Assembly: GCA_040751985.1 (NCBI GenBank)
Contig: JBFMFU010000047.1
Span: 248,001 to 312,000 of the forward strand
Direction of reading: 5' to 3'
DNA: 64,000 nt
Source of the DNA: Desulfoferula sp040751985
GTDB lineage: Bacteria; Desulfobacterota; Desulfarculia; Desulfarculales; Desulfarculaceae
Shown: one piece after another, positions 33,072 to 42,621 of the stretch
Layout of the letters: the number at the start of each line of letters is the position of its first letter
Numbering within the stretch: position 1 is the first letter of the stretch
The notes under the pieces: model-generated
What the model was told of the DNA's origin: nothing
The model's database searches: none
What the model saw: only the letters and a program-made list of their open reading frames with translations
Made by a program: the position numbers and the translations under genes

Positions 33072-33896
33072 ATGAACAGGCTGTCCACAGAAAAACGCGC
33101 CCAGGTCATAGGCTCCTTGGTTGAGGGCAACAGCATCCGGGCCACAGTCAGAATGACGGGCGTTGCCAAGAACACAGTAACCAAGCTCCTGGTGGATATT
33201 GGCCGGGCCTGTGCTGAATATCAGAACGAACACCTTGTCAACCTGCCCTGCAAGAATGTCCAGGTGGACGAAATATGGTCCTACTGCTACGCCAAGGAAA
33301 AGAACGTCCCTATTGATAAGCGCGGCCAATTTGGCTACGGCGACGTTTGGACCTGGGTTGCGATTTGCGCGGACACCAAGCTGGTGCCCAGCTACCTAGT
33401 GGGCAACCGGGATGCAGACACCGCCGCTGTGTTCCTGGCAGACCTTAAGTCCCGCCTCGTTAATCGTATCCAGCTTACCAGTGACGGCCTCAACCTCTAT
33501 CTGGAAGCCGTTGAGGGCGCGTTTGGGGCAGACATAGACTACGCACAGCTAGTCAAACTATATGGCGTTGATCCCGCAGCAGAGAAACGCTATAGCCCCG
33601 CAAAGTGCCTAGGCACCAACCGGGCTACGATCAACGGCAAGCCCGACCCTGCAAAGGTGTCCACCAGCTTTGCGGAGCGCCAAAACCTGACCATGAGAAT
33701 GTCCATGAGGCGCTTCACCCGCCTAACCAACGGCTTTAGCAAGAAATGGGAAAACCTGGCAGCCGCCGTGAGCCTGCACTTCATGCATTACAACTTCGCC
33801 CGTATTCATCGGACGCTCAGAGTCACCCCCGCGATGGAGGCGGGTATCAGCGACCACGTTTGGAGTCTTGAGGAAATAGCGGGCCTGCTGGACTGA
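33072..33896 (+). CDS. IS1-family-type transposase
   Basis: 274 residues from the ATG at 33072; the frame is open back through the tRNA, but the extra part is not protein-like. An N-terminal helix-turn-helix (NSIRATVRMTGVAKNTVTKLL) is followed by the catalytic domain, with the first Asp in VQVDEIWSYCYAKEKN, a second Asp in LTSDGLNLYLEAVEGAFG, and a conserved C-terminal block (SFAERQNLTMRMSMRRFTR, HYNFARIHRTLR). The stop codon abuts the right inverted repeat. Complete and probably active. Confidence 0.93.
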   Translation: MNRLSTEKRAQVIGSLVEGNSIRATVRMTGVAKNTVTKLLVDIGRACAEYQNEHLVNLPCKNVQVDEIWSYCYAKEKNVPIDKRGQFGYGDVWTWVAICADTKLVPSYLVGNRDADTAAVFLADLKSRLVNRIQLTSDGLNLYLEAVEGAFGADIDYAQLVKLYGVDPAAEKRYSPAKCLGTNRATINGKPDPAKVSTSFAERQNLTMRMSMRRFTRLTNGFSKKWENLAAAVSLHFMHYNFARIHRTLRVTPAMEAGISDHVWSLEEIAGLLD

Positions 33897-33915
33897 TTCA
33901 AACTGACCCACTACC
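33897..33915 (-). repeat. Right terminal inverted repeat of the IS1-type element
   Basis: Perfect 19-bp complement of the left repeat; followed by the second copy of CCAGGCTC (33916-33923). Confidence 0.95.
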
Positions 33916-34018
33916 CCAGGCTCCTGGGGCTCGACGCAGCGGCCCGGGCCTGGCATCCTAGAGGGGACGCCGATCGCGGCCCGCGCCGGCTGAACCCCAG
34001 ACGCCCCAGGGATGCGAC

Positions 34019-36673
34019 ATGCCCGCAAACCACAGCGCCGATTGGTCCCGTCCCTGGCCGGAGGTGGTCCGGGAGCTGACAACCTCCCCTGAAATGGGCC
34101 TGGAGCCGGCCGAGGCGGCCGCGCGCCTGCGTCGCCACGGCCCCAACCGCCTGCACCAGGTCCGGGCCCAGAGCGCCTGGGCCATCCTGTTCAACCAGAT
34201 CAAGAACCTGATCGTGGCCTTTCTCTTGGCCGCGGCCCTGCTCTCGTTCTGGTTCGGCGACCACACCGAGGCCTTGGCCATCCTGGCGGTGATAGTGCTC
34301 AACACCGCCATCGGCTTCGTCACCGAGCTCAAGGGCGTGCGCTCGGTGGAGTCCCTGCGCCGGCTGGGCGACGTGCTCACCCGGGTGCGCCGGGGCGGGG
34401 CGGTGCAGGAGCTGCCGGCCACGGAGCTGGTGCCCGGCGACATCGTGGTCCTGGAGGCCGGCGACGTGGTCACCGCTGACCTGCGCCTGCTGCGCACCTC
34501 CAACCTGCAGGCCGACGAGTCGGTCTTGACCGGCGAATCGCTGCCCGTGGGCAAGGACCCCGAGCCCCTGGCCGCGGACACCCCCCTGGCCGAGCGGCGC
34601 AACATGCTCTTCAAGGGCACCATCGTCACCCGCGGGGCCGGGGAGGCCGCGGCCGTGGCCACGGGCATGGACACCGAGCTGGGCCGCATATCGGCCCTGG
34701 TGCAGGAGACCGAGGACCAGACCACGCCCCTGGAGGAGCGGCTGAACCAGCTGGGCCACCGCCTGATCTGGCTGTGTCTGGCCGTGGCCGCCCTGGTGGC
34801 CGCGGCGGGCATCGCCTTTGGCCAGGCCGTCTACCTGATGATCGAAACCGCCATCGCCCTGGCCGTGGCCGCCATACCCGAGGGCCTGCCCATCATGGCC
34901 ACCATCGCCCTGGCCCGGGGGGTGTGGCGCATGGCCCGCCGCCACGCCTTGATCACGCGGCTGGCGGCGGTGGAGACCCTGGGCGCCACCAGCGTCATCT
35001 TCACCGACAAGACCGGCACCCTCACCGAGAACCGCCTCAGCGTCACCCGGCTCTCCCTGCCGGGCGAAGAGGTGCGGCCGGACGAGTACCCGCGGGGCCT
35101 CAGCCCGGCCCTGCGCCGGGCCCTGGAGGTGGCGGCGCTGTGCAACAACGCCTCCCGGCAGGCCGCGGGACCGGACGGAGAAGCCCGGCAGACCGGTGAC
35201 CCCCTGGAGGCGGCCCTGCTGGCGGCGGCGGACCAGGCCGGCCTGGACCGCGCCGAGCTGCGCCGGCGCTGGCCAAGGCTCAGGGAGGAGGCCTTCGACT
35301 CCGAGACCAGGATGATGGCCACCTTCCACGGCCAGCCGGGGTCCTACCTGGTGGCGGTCAAGGGCGCGCCGGAGGCGGTGCTGGCGGCCTGCAGCAGCCT
35401 GGCCGGCCCGCAGGGGCCCCGGCCCCTGAGCGAGGCCGAGCGCCGGGTCTGGCTGGAGCGCAACCAGGAGCTGGCCGCCGGGGGCCTGCGGGTGCTGGCC
35501 CTGGCCGTGAAGACCGCGGACCGGGTCGGCGGCGCCCCCTACCAGGGCCTGGAGTTCCTGGGCCTGGTGGGCCTGGCCGACCCGCCCCGGGCCGAGGTCC
35601 AGGAGGCGGTGGCCCTCTGCCGGCGGGCGGGCATCCGGGTGGTGATGGTCACCGGCGACCAGGCCGCCACCGCCCGCAGCGTGGCCCTGGCCGTGGGGCT
35701 GGCCGCCGAGGGAGAGGCCCAGGTGGTGCAGGGCCAGGAGCTGGCCGGCCTGGAATCGCGGGCGGCGGCGGCGCGGCGGAGCCTGTTGGCGGCCTCGGTC
35801 TTCGCCCGGGTGAGCCCCAAGCAGAAGCTGGACCTGATCGGCCTGCACCAGGAACAGGGCGCCGTGGTGGCCATGACCGGCGACGGGGTCAACGACGCCC
35901 CGGCCCTGAAGAAGGCCGACATCGGCGTGGCCATGGGCCGCCGCGGCACCCAGGTGGCCCGGGAGGCGGCGGACATGATCCTCACCGACGACGCCTTCGC
36001 CTCCATCGTCCACGCCGTGGAGCAGGGGCGCATCATCTTCGCCAACATCCGGAAGTTCGTGCTCTACCTGCTCTCCTGCAACGTCAGCGAGGTGCTGGCC
36101 GTGGCCCTGGCCGCCTTGGTGGGCGCCCCCCTGCCCCTGCTGCCCCTGCAGATACTCTTCCTGAACCTGGTCACCGACGTGTTCCCGGCCCTGGCCCTGG
36201 CCGCCGGCGAGGGCAGCCCAGGGCTGATGCAGCGGCCGCCCCGGGACAGCACCGAGCCCATTCTGACCCGCTCCCACTGGCTGGCCGTGGGCGGCTACGG
36301 CCTGGCCATCACCGCCTGCGTGCTGGGCGCCCTGGCCCTGGCCCTGCACTGGCTGCGGATGCCGCCGGAGCGGGCGGTCAGCGTGTCCTTCCTGACCCTG
36401 GCCCTGGCCCAACTCTGGCACGTGTTCAACATGCGCCACTCCCAGGCCGGGCTGCTGATGAACGACATCACCCGCAACCCCTTTGTCTGGGCGGCGCTGG
36501 CCCTGTGCGGCGGCCTGCTCTTGCTGGCGGTGTACCTGCCCGGCCTGTCCCAGGTGCTCAGGGTCAGCGACCCCGGCCCCGGCGGCTGGCTGGTGGTGCT
36601 GGTGATGAGCCTGCTGCCCCTGGCCCTGGGCGAGGCGGTCCGGCGGGTGCGCCGGCGCCGGCCCGGCGCCTGA
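34019..36673 (+). CDS. P-type cation (calcium-like) ATPase
   Basis: 884 residues with the P2 ATPase plan: N-terminal cation-ATPase domain, M1-M2, actuator loop with TGES (171-174), PEGLP in M4 (287-291), phosphorylation Asp330 in DKTGTLT, the nucleotide domain, TGDGVNDAPALKKADIGVAM hinge, then M5-M10. M5 has SCNVSEV and M6 has NLVTDVFPALA, the Asn/Asp pattern of calcium or manganese pumps. It exports divalent cations across the inner membrane. The start ATG at 34019 has AGGGA upstream. The IS element ends about 100 nt upstream and may have removed or changed its promoter. Confidence 0.9.
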   Translation: MPANHSADWSRPWPEVVRELTTSPEMGLEPAEAAARLRRHGPNRLHQVRAQSAWAILFNQIKNLIVAFLLAAALLSFWFGDHTEALAILAVIVLNTAIGFVTELKGVRSVESLRRLGDVLTRVRRGGAVQELPATELVPGDIVVLEAGDVVTADLRLLRTSNLQADESVLTGESLPVGKDPEPLAADTPLAERRNMLFKGTIVTRGAGEAAAVATGMDTELGRISALVQETEDQTTPLEERLNQLGHRLIWLCLAVAALVAAAGIAFGQAVYLMIETAIALAVAAIPEGLPIMATIALARGVWRMARRHALITRLAAVETLGATSVIFTDKTGTLTENRLSVTRLSLPGEEVRPDEYPRGLSPALRRALEVAALCNNASRQAAGPDGEARQTGDPLEAALLAAADQAGLDRAELRRRWPRLREEAFDSETRMMATFHGQPGSYLVAVKGAPEAVLAACSSLAGPQGPRPLSEAERRVWLERNQELAAGGLRVLALAVKTADRVGGAPYQGLEFLGLVGLADPPRAEVQEAVALCRRAGIRVVMVTGDQAATARSVALAVGLAAEGEAQVVQGQELAGLESRAAAARRSLLAASVFARVSPKQKLDLIGLHQEQGAVVAMTGDGVNDAPALKKADIGVAMGRRGTQVAREAADMILTDDAFASIVHAVEQGRIIFANIRKFVLYLLSCNVSEVLAVALAALVGAPLPLLPLQILFLNLVTDVFPALALAAGEGSPGLMQRPPRDSTEPILTRSHWLAVGGYGLAITACVLGALALALHWLRMPPERAVSVSFLTLALAQLWHVFNMRHSQAGLLMNDITRNPFVWAALALCGGLLLLAVYLPGLSQVLRVSDPGPGGWLVVLVMSLLPLALGEAVRRVRRRRPGA

Positions 36674-36690
36674 GGCGGCGCGCGCAGTCT

Positions 36691-36706
36691 GTAGCAAATT
36701 TGCTAC
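36691..36706. promoter_or_regulatory. GTAGC palindrome between convergent genes
   Basis: GTAGCAAATTTGCTAC, a perfect 16-bp palindrome 4 nt past the end of the sigma-54 activator gene. It resembles the sites upstream of the same gene (GTAGC-N6-GCTAC at 38204-38219, also followed by GG). It has no T run, so it is more like a protein-binding site than a terminator. Confidence 0.5.
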
Positions 36707-36709
36707 GGA

Positions 36710-38173
<1,464 letters not shown>

Positions 38174-38196
38174 GCCCTGACCTCCGTACCAATCTG

Positions 38197-38219
38197 GCTA
38201 CATGTAGCGGCATTGCTAC
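38197..38219. promoter_or_regulatory. Upstream activating site: overlapping GCTAC/GTAGC palindromes
   Basis: GCTACATGTAGC (38197-38208) is a perfect palindrome and shares its right half with GTAGC-GGCATT-GCTAC (38204-38219). The cluster lies about 150-170 nt before the -24/-12 promoter and 24-46 nt before the activator's own ATG, so it could serve both activation and autoregulation. Confidence 0.65.
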
Positions 38220-38364
38220 GGCCGCGGAGAGCAAAAACTCCTCCACCCTTGAGGCTCCTCCTGGGTGTCCGGCGCAGGCTGATCAAATTTATGGAGGCGA
38301 TTTAACTTGCGTTTTCGCCGGGAGCAAAAGGGAAGGCGGGCTCGGCGCGCTCATCTGTCCCGGC

Positions 38365-38381
38365 TTGGCCCGTTAGTTGCT
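38365..38381 (+). promoter_or_regulatory. Sigma-54 (-24/-12) promoter of the SDR-Liv operon
   Basis: TTGGCCCGTTAGTTGCT differs from the consensus TTGGCACG-N4-TTGCT at one position, with the exact GG-to-GC spacing. Transcription would start near 38391. This rules out the upstream TTG (38377) as translation start of the SDR and favours GTG at 38455. Confidence 0.8.
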
Positions 38382-38454
38382 TGAATCATCTAACCACAAC
38401 CCAGACCAGGGTGCGCAACAAAAAAATTCATACCGTCACCGCCCGAGGGAGGCC

Positions 38455-39309
38455 GTGGACATAAGCGAACCAGCCATCACCCGCGACGAAATCCTCCTGC
38501 TCAGCGACCCAGACTTCCATCCCGGAAATGTGTGCATCATCACCGGCGCCGCCGGCGGCATAGGCCGGGCCACGGCCGTGGCCGCGGCGGCCAACAACCT
38601 CATGGCCGTGGGGCTGGACATCAACGAGGAGGGGGGCAAGCAGACCCAGCGCCTGGCCCGCCGGATGGGCGGCCAGATGATCTTCATCAAGACCGACCTG
38701 ACCAAGGACGCGGACATGGACCACGCGGTGGCCGAGGCGGCCAAGCTGGGCCAGATCCGCTACCTGATCAACATCGCCGGCATGCAGCACATCGACTTCA
38801 TCGAGGACTTCCCTATGGACAAGTTCGACTACATGCAGCGGCTCAACCTGCGCGCGGCGGTCTACCTGTCCAAGCTGTGCATCCCGCATTTCCGAAAGAG
38901 CCCGGACGGCCGCGGGGTGGTGGGCAACATGGCCTCGGTGCACGGCCACATCGCCACCCTGGCCAAGGTCTCCTACAACATCAGCAAGTTCGGCATGCGG
39001 GCCCTGGCCCAGTCCATCTCCGCCGAGGGCGCCGGCCTGATCCGCGCCTTCTCGGTGAGCACCGCCTTCGTCAAGACCGCCCTCACCCTGGGCCAGATAC
39101 CGGCCCAGGCCCAGAAGCGGGGCATCAGCGACGAGGAGGTGGTCAGCGACGTGATGTGCGGCTTCACCCGCATCAAGGAGATGATGAATCCCATCGAGGT
39201 GGGCAACCTGTTCCTGTTCGGCATCAGCCGCTTCGCCCGCTTCCTGGTGGGAGGCGATCTCTTGTTCGACGGGGGCATGGTGCTCACCTACGCGGAACAG
39301 AAAAAGTGA
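38455..39309 (+). CDS. Short-chain dehydrogenase/reductase (3-hydroxybutyrate dehydrogenase-like)
   Basis: 284 residues from GTG at 38455, behind GAGGGAGG and downstream of the predicted transcription start; the open frame continues upstream through the promoter. Motifs: TGAAGGIGRA (30-39), LDIN after beta-2 for NAD, LINIAGMQ, catalytic Ser in MASVHGH and Tyr/Lys in YNISK. The substrate loop has SVSTAFVKTALT. First gene of the sigma-54 operon, so it probably oxidises or reduces the compound the following transporter imports. Confidence 0.88.
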   Translation: MDISEPAITRDEILLLSDPDFHPGNVCIITGAAGGIGRATAVAAAANNLMAVGLDINEEGGKQTQRLARRMGGQMIFIKTDLTKDADMDHAVAEAAKLGQIRYLINIAGMQHIDFIEDFPMDKFDYMQRLNLRAAVYLSKLCIPHFRKSPDGRGVVGNMASVHGHIATLAKVSYNISKFGMRALAQSISAEGAGLIRAFSVSTAFVKTALTLGQIPAQAQKRGISDEEVVSDVMCGFTRIKEMMNPIEVGNLFLFGISRFARFLVGGDLLFDGGMVLTYAEQKK

Positions 39310-39356
39310 CCCGCCGCCTCCATATCCCCCGGGTCCGCAGTCAGGGGGATCGGGAA

Positions 39357-39445
39357 GGCCGGGGCGCCGCCTCCTTGGGGGAGAGGCCTGTCCCGCCGCC
39401 CGCTTGGGCAGAGGCCCACCGGACGGCGGAGGCGGCGCCCCGGCC
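39357..39445. repeat. 18-bp perfect inverted repeat between SDR and binding-protein genes
   Basis: GGCCGGGGCGCCGCCTCC (39357-39374) and its exact complement (39428-39445), 53 nt apart. No T run follows. Within the operon mRNA it would form a very stable GC hairpin, perhaps stabilising or separating the SDR and transporter parts of the transcript. Confidence 0.65.
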
Positions 39446-39497
39446 GCGGCTGAGCATTCGTTTCGGGAATCGGGAGATCATTCAAGGGAGGGTAACG

Positions 39498-40751
39498 ATG
39501 AAAACCAAGAGTCTGTTGTGCATAGCGGCGGCTTTGGCCGTGGCCCTGCTGCTGGTGCCGGTCACCGCCCAGCAGTCCCGGGCGGCCGAGCCCTATAACC
39601 TGGGCGTAGCCCTGGCCATCACCGGCACCGGCGCCCTCTACTGCAAGGACGGCGTGGACGCCATCAAGCTGGCCGTGGATGAGATAAACGCCAAGGGCGG
39701 CTTCCTGGGCAAGCACCCCATTAAGCTGTTCATCCGCGACACCCACACCAAGCCCGACGCGGCCGTGCGCGCCACCCGCGACCTGATCACGCGCGACAAG
39801 GTGCGCACCGTGCTGGGCACCTACTCCAGCGCCACCGCGGTGGCCATCAAGCCGGTCTGCCAGGAGTACAAGGTCCTGCATATCCCGGCCATCAGCAACT
39901 CCGAGGGCATCACCCTGACCAACTTCAGCCCCTACACCTACCAGGTGGTGCCCAACAGCTATATGCAGGCCAAGGCCGTGGTGCTGGGCGTGGCCGCCCT
40001 GGCCAAGAAAAAGGGCTGGAAAAAGTTCGTGACCATCGCCTCGGACTACGAGTGGGGCCGCTCCACCCAGCAGAACACCGTGGCCCTGCTCAAGCAGCAG
40101 GCCCCGGAGATCAAGCTGGTCAAGGAGTTCTGGCCGCCCCTGGGCGAGACCCAGTTCACCTCCTACATCACCGCCATCATGGCCCAGAAGCCCGACTTCG
40201 TCATCGGTTCCATTGCCTCCAAGGACAACGTGGCCTGGATGAAGCAGGCCAAGGCCTACGGCTTCTTCAAGAAGGTGCCCTACCCCGGCTCCCTGATCAG
40301 CGTCATCGAGCTGATCCTGCAGGCCAAGACCCTGGACCGGGGCCTGGTGGGGCTGTGCCGGGCGCCCTTCTTCGCCCATCTGGACATCCCCATGATGGCC
40401 AACTTCGTGACCGCCTTTAAGAAGAAGTACAACCGCTACCCCAGCGACTGGGCGGTGATGGAGTATGACGCGGTCTACGTGCTCAAGCAGGGCATCGAGA
40501 AGGCCAAGAGCATAGACACCGAGAAGGTGAAGGCGGCCCTCAAGGGCGCCACCGTGGCCACCACCCGCGGCCAGCTCTACTTCCGCAAGATCGACAACCA
40601 GCTCAGCTGCTCGTCCTACCTGGGCGTGGTGGCTGATGATCCCAAGTACCCCTTCCCCATCTACCACGACGTGGTCGAGGTGAAGGGGCCCGACTCCTGG
40701 CGGCCGGAGAAGGAGATCATAGCGGCGCGCGCCGCGGAGAAGAAGAAGTAG
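39498..40751 (+). CDS. Liv-type ABC transporter periplasmic substrate-binding protein (system 3)
   Basis: 417 residues from ATG at 39498 (GGGAGGG upstream); the longer open frame before it is a shadow of the SDR. A signal peptide of about 30 residues (cleavage after SRAA) is followed by YNLGVALAITGTGALY and RDTHTKPDAAVRATRDL, Peripla_BP_6 fold. Under the sigma-54 promoter upstream. Ligand unknown. Confidence 0.92.
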   Translation: MKTKSLLCIAAALAVALLLVPVTAQQSRAAEPYNLGVALAITGTGALYCKDGVDAIKLAVDEINAKGGFLGKHPIKLFIRDTHTKPDAAVRATRDLITRDKVRTVLGTYSSATAVAIKPVCQEYKVLHIPAISNSEGITLTNFSPYTYQVVPNSYMQAKAVVLGVAALAKKKGWKKFVTIASDYEWGRSTQQNTVALLKQQAPEIKLVKEFWPPLGETQFTSYITAIMAQKPDFVIGSIASKDNVAWMKQAKAYGFFKKVPYPGSLISVIELILQAKTLDRGLVGLCRAPFFAHLDIPMMANFVTAFKKKYNRYPSDWAVMEYDAVYVLKQGIEKAKSIDTEKVKAALKGATVATTRGQLYFRKIDNQLSCSSYLGVVADDPKYPFPIYHDVVEVKGPDSWRPEKEIIAARAAEKKK

Positions 40752-40760
40752 GCTGAGGAC

Positions 40761-41645
40761 ATGGATCTTTCCCTGCTTTTTGCGCAGGCCTTGAGCGGAC
40801 TGTCCCGAGGCATGATGCTGTTCCTGATTGCCTCGGGACTGTCCCTCATCTTTGGGGTGATGAACATCCTCAACTTCGCCCACGCCACCCTATGGCTGGT
40901 GGGGGCCTACGCCTGCTACACATTATGGTTCCTGATGCAGGAGCACGGCTTCGCGGTCTGGGTGGCCATACCCCTGGCCGCCCTGGGCGTGGCCCTGGTG
41001 GGCTGGGTCATTGAGGTGATGCTGATCCGGCGGGTGTACGCCCGCGAGCTGCCCGAGCAGCTGCTGCTCACCTACGCCCTGGTGCTGATCCTGGGCGACC
41101 TGATCAAGATCACCTGGGGCGTGGAGGACAAGCTCATCGCCCGGCCGGCCGCGTTGGCCGAGCCGGTGTTCATCGCCGGAGTGCCCATAGACTCCTACTT
41201 CGTCTTCGTCATCGCGGTGGGCTTCGCGGTGTACTTCGCTCTGTGGTGGTTCCTCAACAAGACCCGCTACGGCCACATCGTGCGCGCGGCGGTGTTCAGC
41301 CGGGAGATGGTCAGCGCCCTGGGCATCCCCATCCCGGTGATCTACACCGGCGTGTTCGTGATGGGCATCTTCATAGCCGGCCTGGCCGGGGCCATCCAGG
41401 GCCCGGTGGGCTCGGTGACCCTGGGCATGGACATGGCGGTGGTGATCCAGGCCTTCTGCGTGGTGATCATCGGCGGCTTCGGCAGCCTGCCGGGCACCCT
41501 GGTCAGCTCCATCATCGTGGGCGAGGTGTACGCCTTCGCCATACTTTTCTGGCCCGACGGCGCCCTGGCTCTGATCTTCATCCTGACCGCCATCGTGCTG
41601 ATCGTGCGGCCCTGGGGTTTGTTCGGGACCCCCATGCGGGCCTAG
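40761..41645 (+). CDS. livH: Liv-type ABC transporter permease LivH (system 3)
   Basis: 294 residues, about eight membrane segments; LSLIFGVMNILNFAHATLWLVGAY motif near 30-50 and VIIGGFGSLPGTLVSS coupling loop. The ATG follows the binding-protein gene by 9 nt, with AGTAGG upstream. Order here is H, M, G, F. Confidence 0.93.
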   Translation: MDLSLLFAQALSGLSRGMMLFLIASGLSLIFGVMNILNFAHATLWLVGAYACYTLWFLMQEHGFAVWVAIPLAALGVALVGWVIEVMLIRRVYARELPEQLLLTYALVLILGDLIKITWGVEDKLIARPAALAEPVFIAGVPIDSYFVFVIAVGFAVYFALWWFLNKTRYGHIVRAAVFSREMVSALGIPIPVIYTGVFVMGIFIAGLAGAIQGPVGSVTLGMDMAVVIQAFCVVIIGGFGSLPGTLVSSIIVGEVYAFAILFWPDGALALIFILTAIVLIVRPWGLFGTPMRA

Positions 41646-41657
41646 GGAGGGCAAGCG

Positions 41658-42620
41658 GTGTCTGCCAAAAAACTGGCCTGGGCAGGGGCGGTCTTCGCAG
41701 CCCTGCTGGCCATGCCGCTGGTGCTGGGCGAGTTCTGGGTGCTGGTGCTCACCGAGATATTGATCCTGGGTCTGTTCGCGGTCAGCTTCAACATGATCTT
41801 CGGCTACATGGGCCAGCTCTCCTTCGGCCACGCCGCCTTTTACGGCGTGGGCGCCTACACCACCGGCCTGATGATGGTCAAGGCGGGGGTGCCCCTGGGC
41901 CTGTGCCTGCCCGCCTCCATGATCATGGCCGGCCTAGTGGCCCTGGTGCTGGGCTACTTCTGCATCCGCCTGACCGGCATCTACTTCGCCATCCTGACCA
42001 TGGCCTTCGGCCAGCTCATCTTCTACATCATCTTCCAGTGGTACGGCTTCACCGGCGGCGACAACGGCCTGCAGGGCATCAGGCCGCCGGCCCTGCTGGA
42101 CGGGCCTTGGTCCTACTACTACTTCACTCTGCTGGTGGTCACAGCCGGGGTGATCGTGATGTGGATCATCAGCGAGTCTCCCTTCGGCTACACCATGCGG
42201 GCCATCCGCGACAACCCCCAGCGCACCCGTTTCGTGGGCGTCAACACCAAGAAGTACATGCTGATCAACTTCGTGGTGGCGGCCATGTTCGCCGGCCTGG
42301 CCGGCGGGCTCTGGGGGCCCTTCAACCGGAGCCTCGCCCCGGACCTGTGCAACTGGCACCAGTCCGGGGTGCCGGTGTTCATGACCATCATCGGCGGGCC
42401 CACCGGCTTCCTGGGGCCGCTGATCGGCTCGGTGATCTACACCTTCCTGATGGCCTTCGTCACCGGCTTCACCGAGTACTGGCCCCTGACCATCGGCATC
42501 GTCATCACCCTGGTGGTGCTGTTCCTGCCTGGCGGGGTCTGGGGGCTGGTGGAGCGCTACGGCGCGGCCCTGCCGGCCCGGGAGGGGCCCCCGCCGGAGG
42601 GCGAGGGAGGCGCGTCCTGA
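41658..42620 (+). CDS. livM: Liv-type ABC transporter permease LivM (system 3)
   Basis: 320 residues from GTG at 41658 behind GGGAGGG. About nine membrane segments; MIFGYMGQLSFGHAAFYGVGAY and MTIIGGPTGFLGPLIGS are the family marks. Ends two bases short of livG. Confidence 0.92.
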   Translation: MSAKKLAWAGAVFAALLAMPLVLGEFWVLVLTEILILGLFAVSFNMIFGYMGQLSFGHAAFYGVGAYTTGLMMVKAGVPLGLCLPASMIMAGLVALVLGYFCIRLTGIYFAILTMAFGQLIFYIIFQWYGFTGGDNGLQGIRPPALLDGPWSYYYFTLLVVTAGVIVMWIISESPFGYTMRAIRDNPQRTRFVGVNTKKYMLINFVVAAMFAGLAGGLWGPFNRSLAPDLCNWHQSGVPVFMTIIGGPTGFLGPLIGSVIYTFLMAFVTGFTEYWPLTIGIVITLVVLFLPGGVWGLVERYGAALPAREGPPPEGEGGAS

Positions 42621-42621
42621 G

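Larger units (their letters stand above)
31880..33915 (+). mobile_element. Intact 2,036-bp IS1-type element with passenger genes and tRNA cargo
   Basis: The terminal repeats GGTAGTGGGTCAGTTTGAA (31880-31898 and its complement at 33897-33915) are perfect over 19 bp and start GGTNNTG like IS1 ends. Direct repeats CCAGGCTC (31872-31879 and 33916-33923) are an 8-bp target duplication, as IS1 elements make. The transposase gene ends exactly at the right repeat. The left 1.1 kb is cargo: an 81-residue basic protein, a 133-residue protein, a class II tRNA and a tRNA-like sequence. It is clearly more AT-rich than its surroundings, indicating recent arrival. It separates the TetR gene from the ATPase gene. 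Confidence 0.93.

Noticed and set aside
38377..38454. SDR start at TTG 38377
   Set aside because: It lies inside the -24/-12 promoter, upstream of the predicted transcription start; GTG 38455 has a ribosome site.
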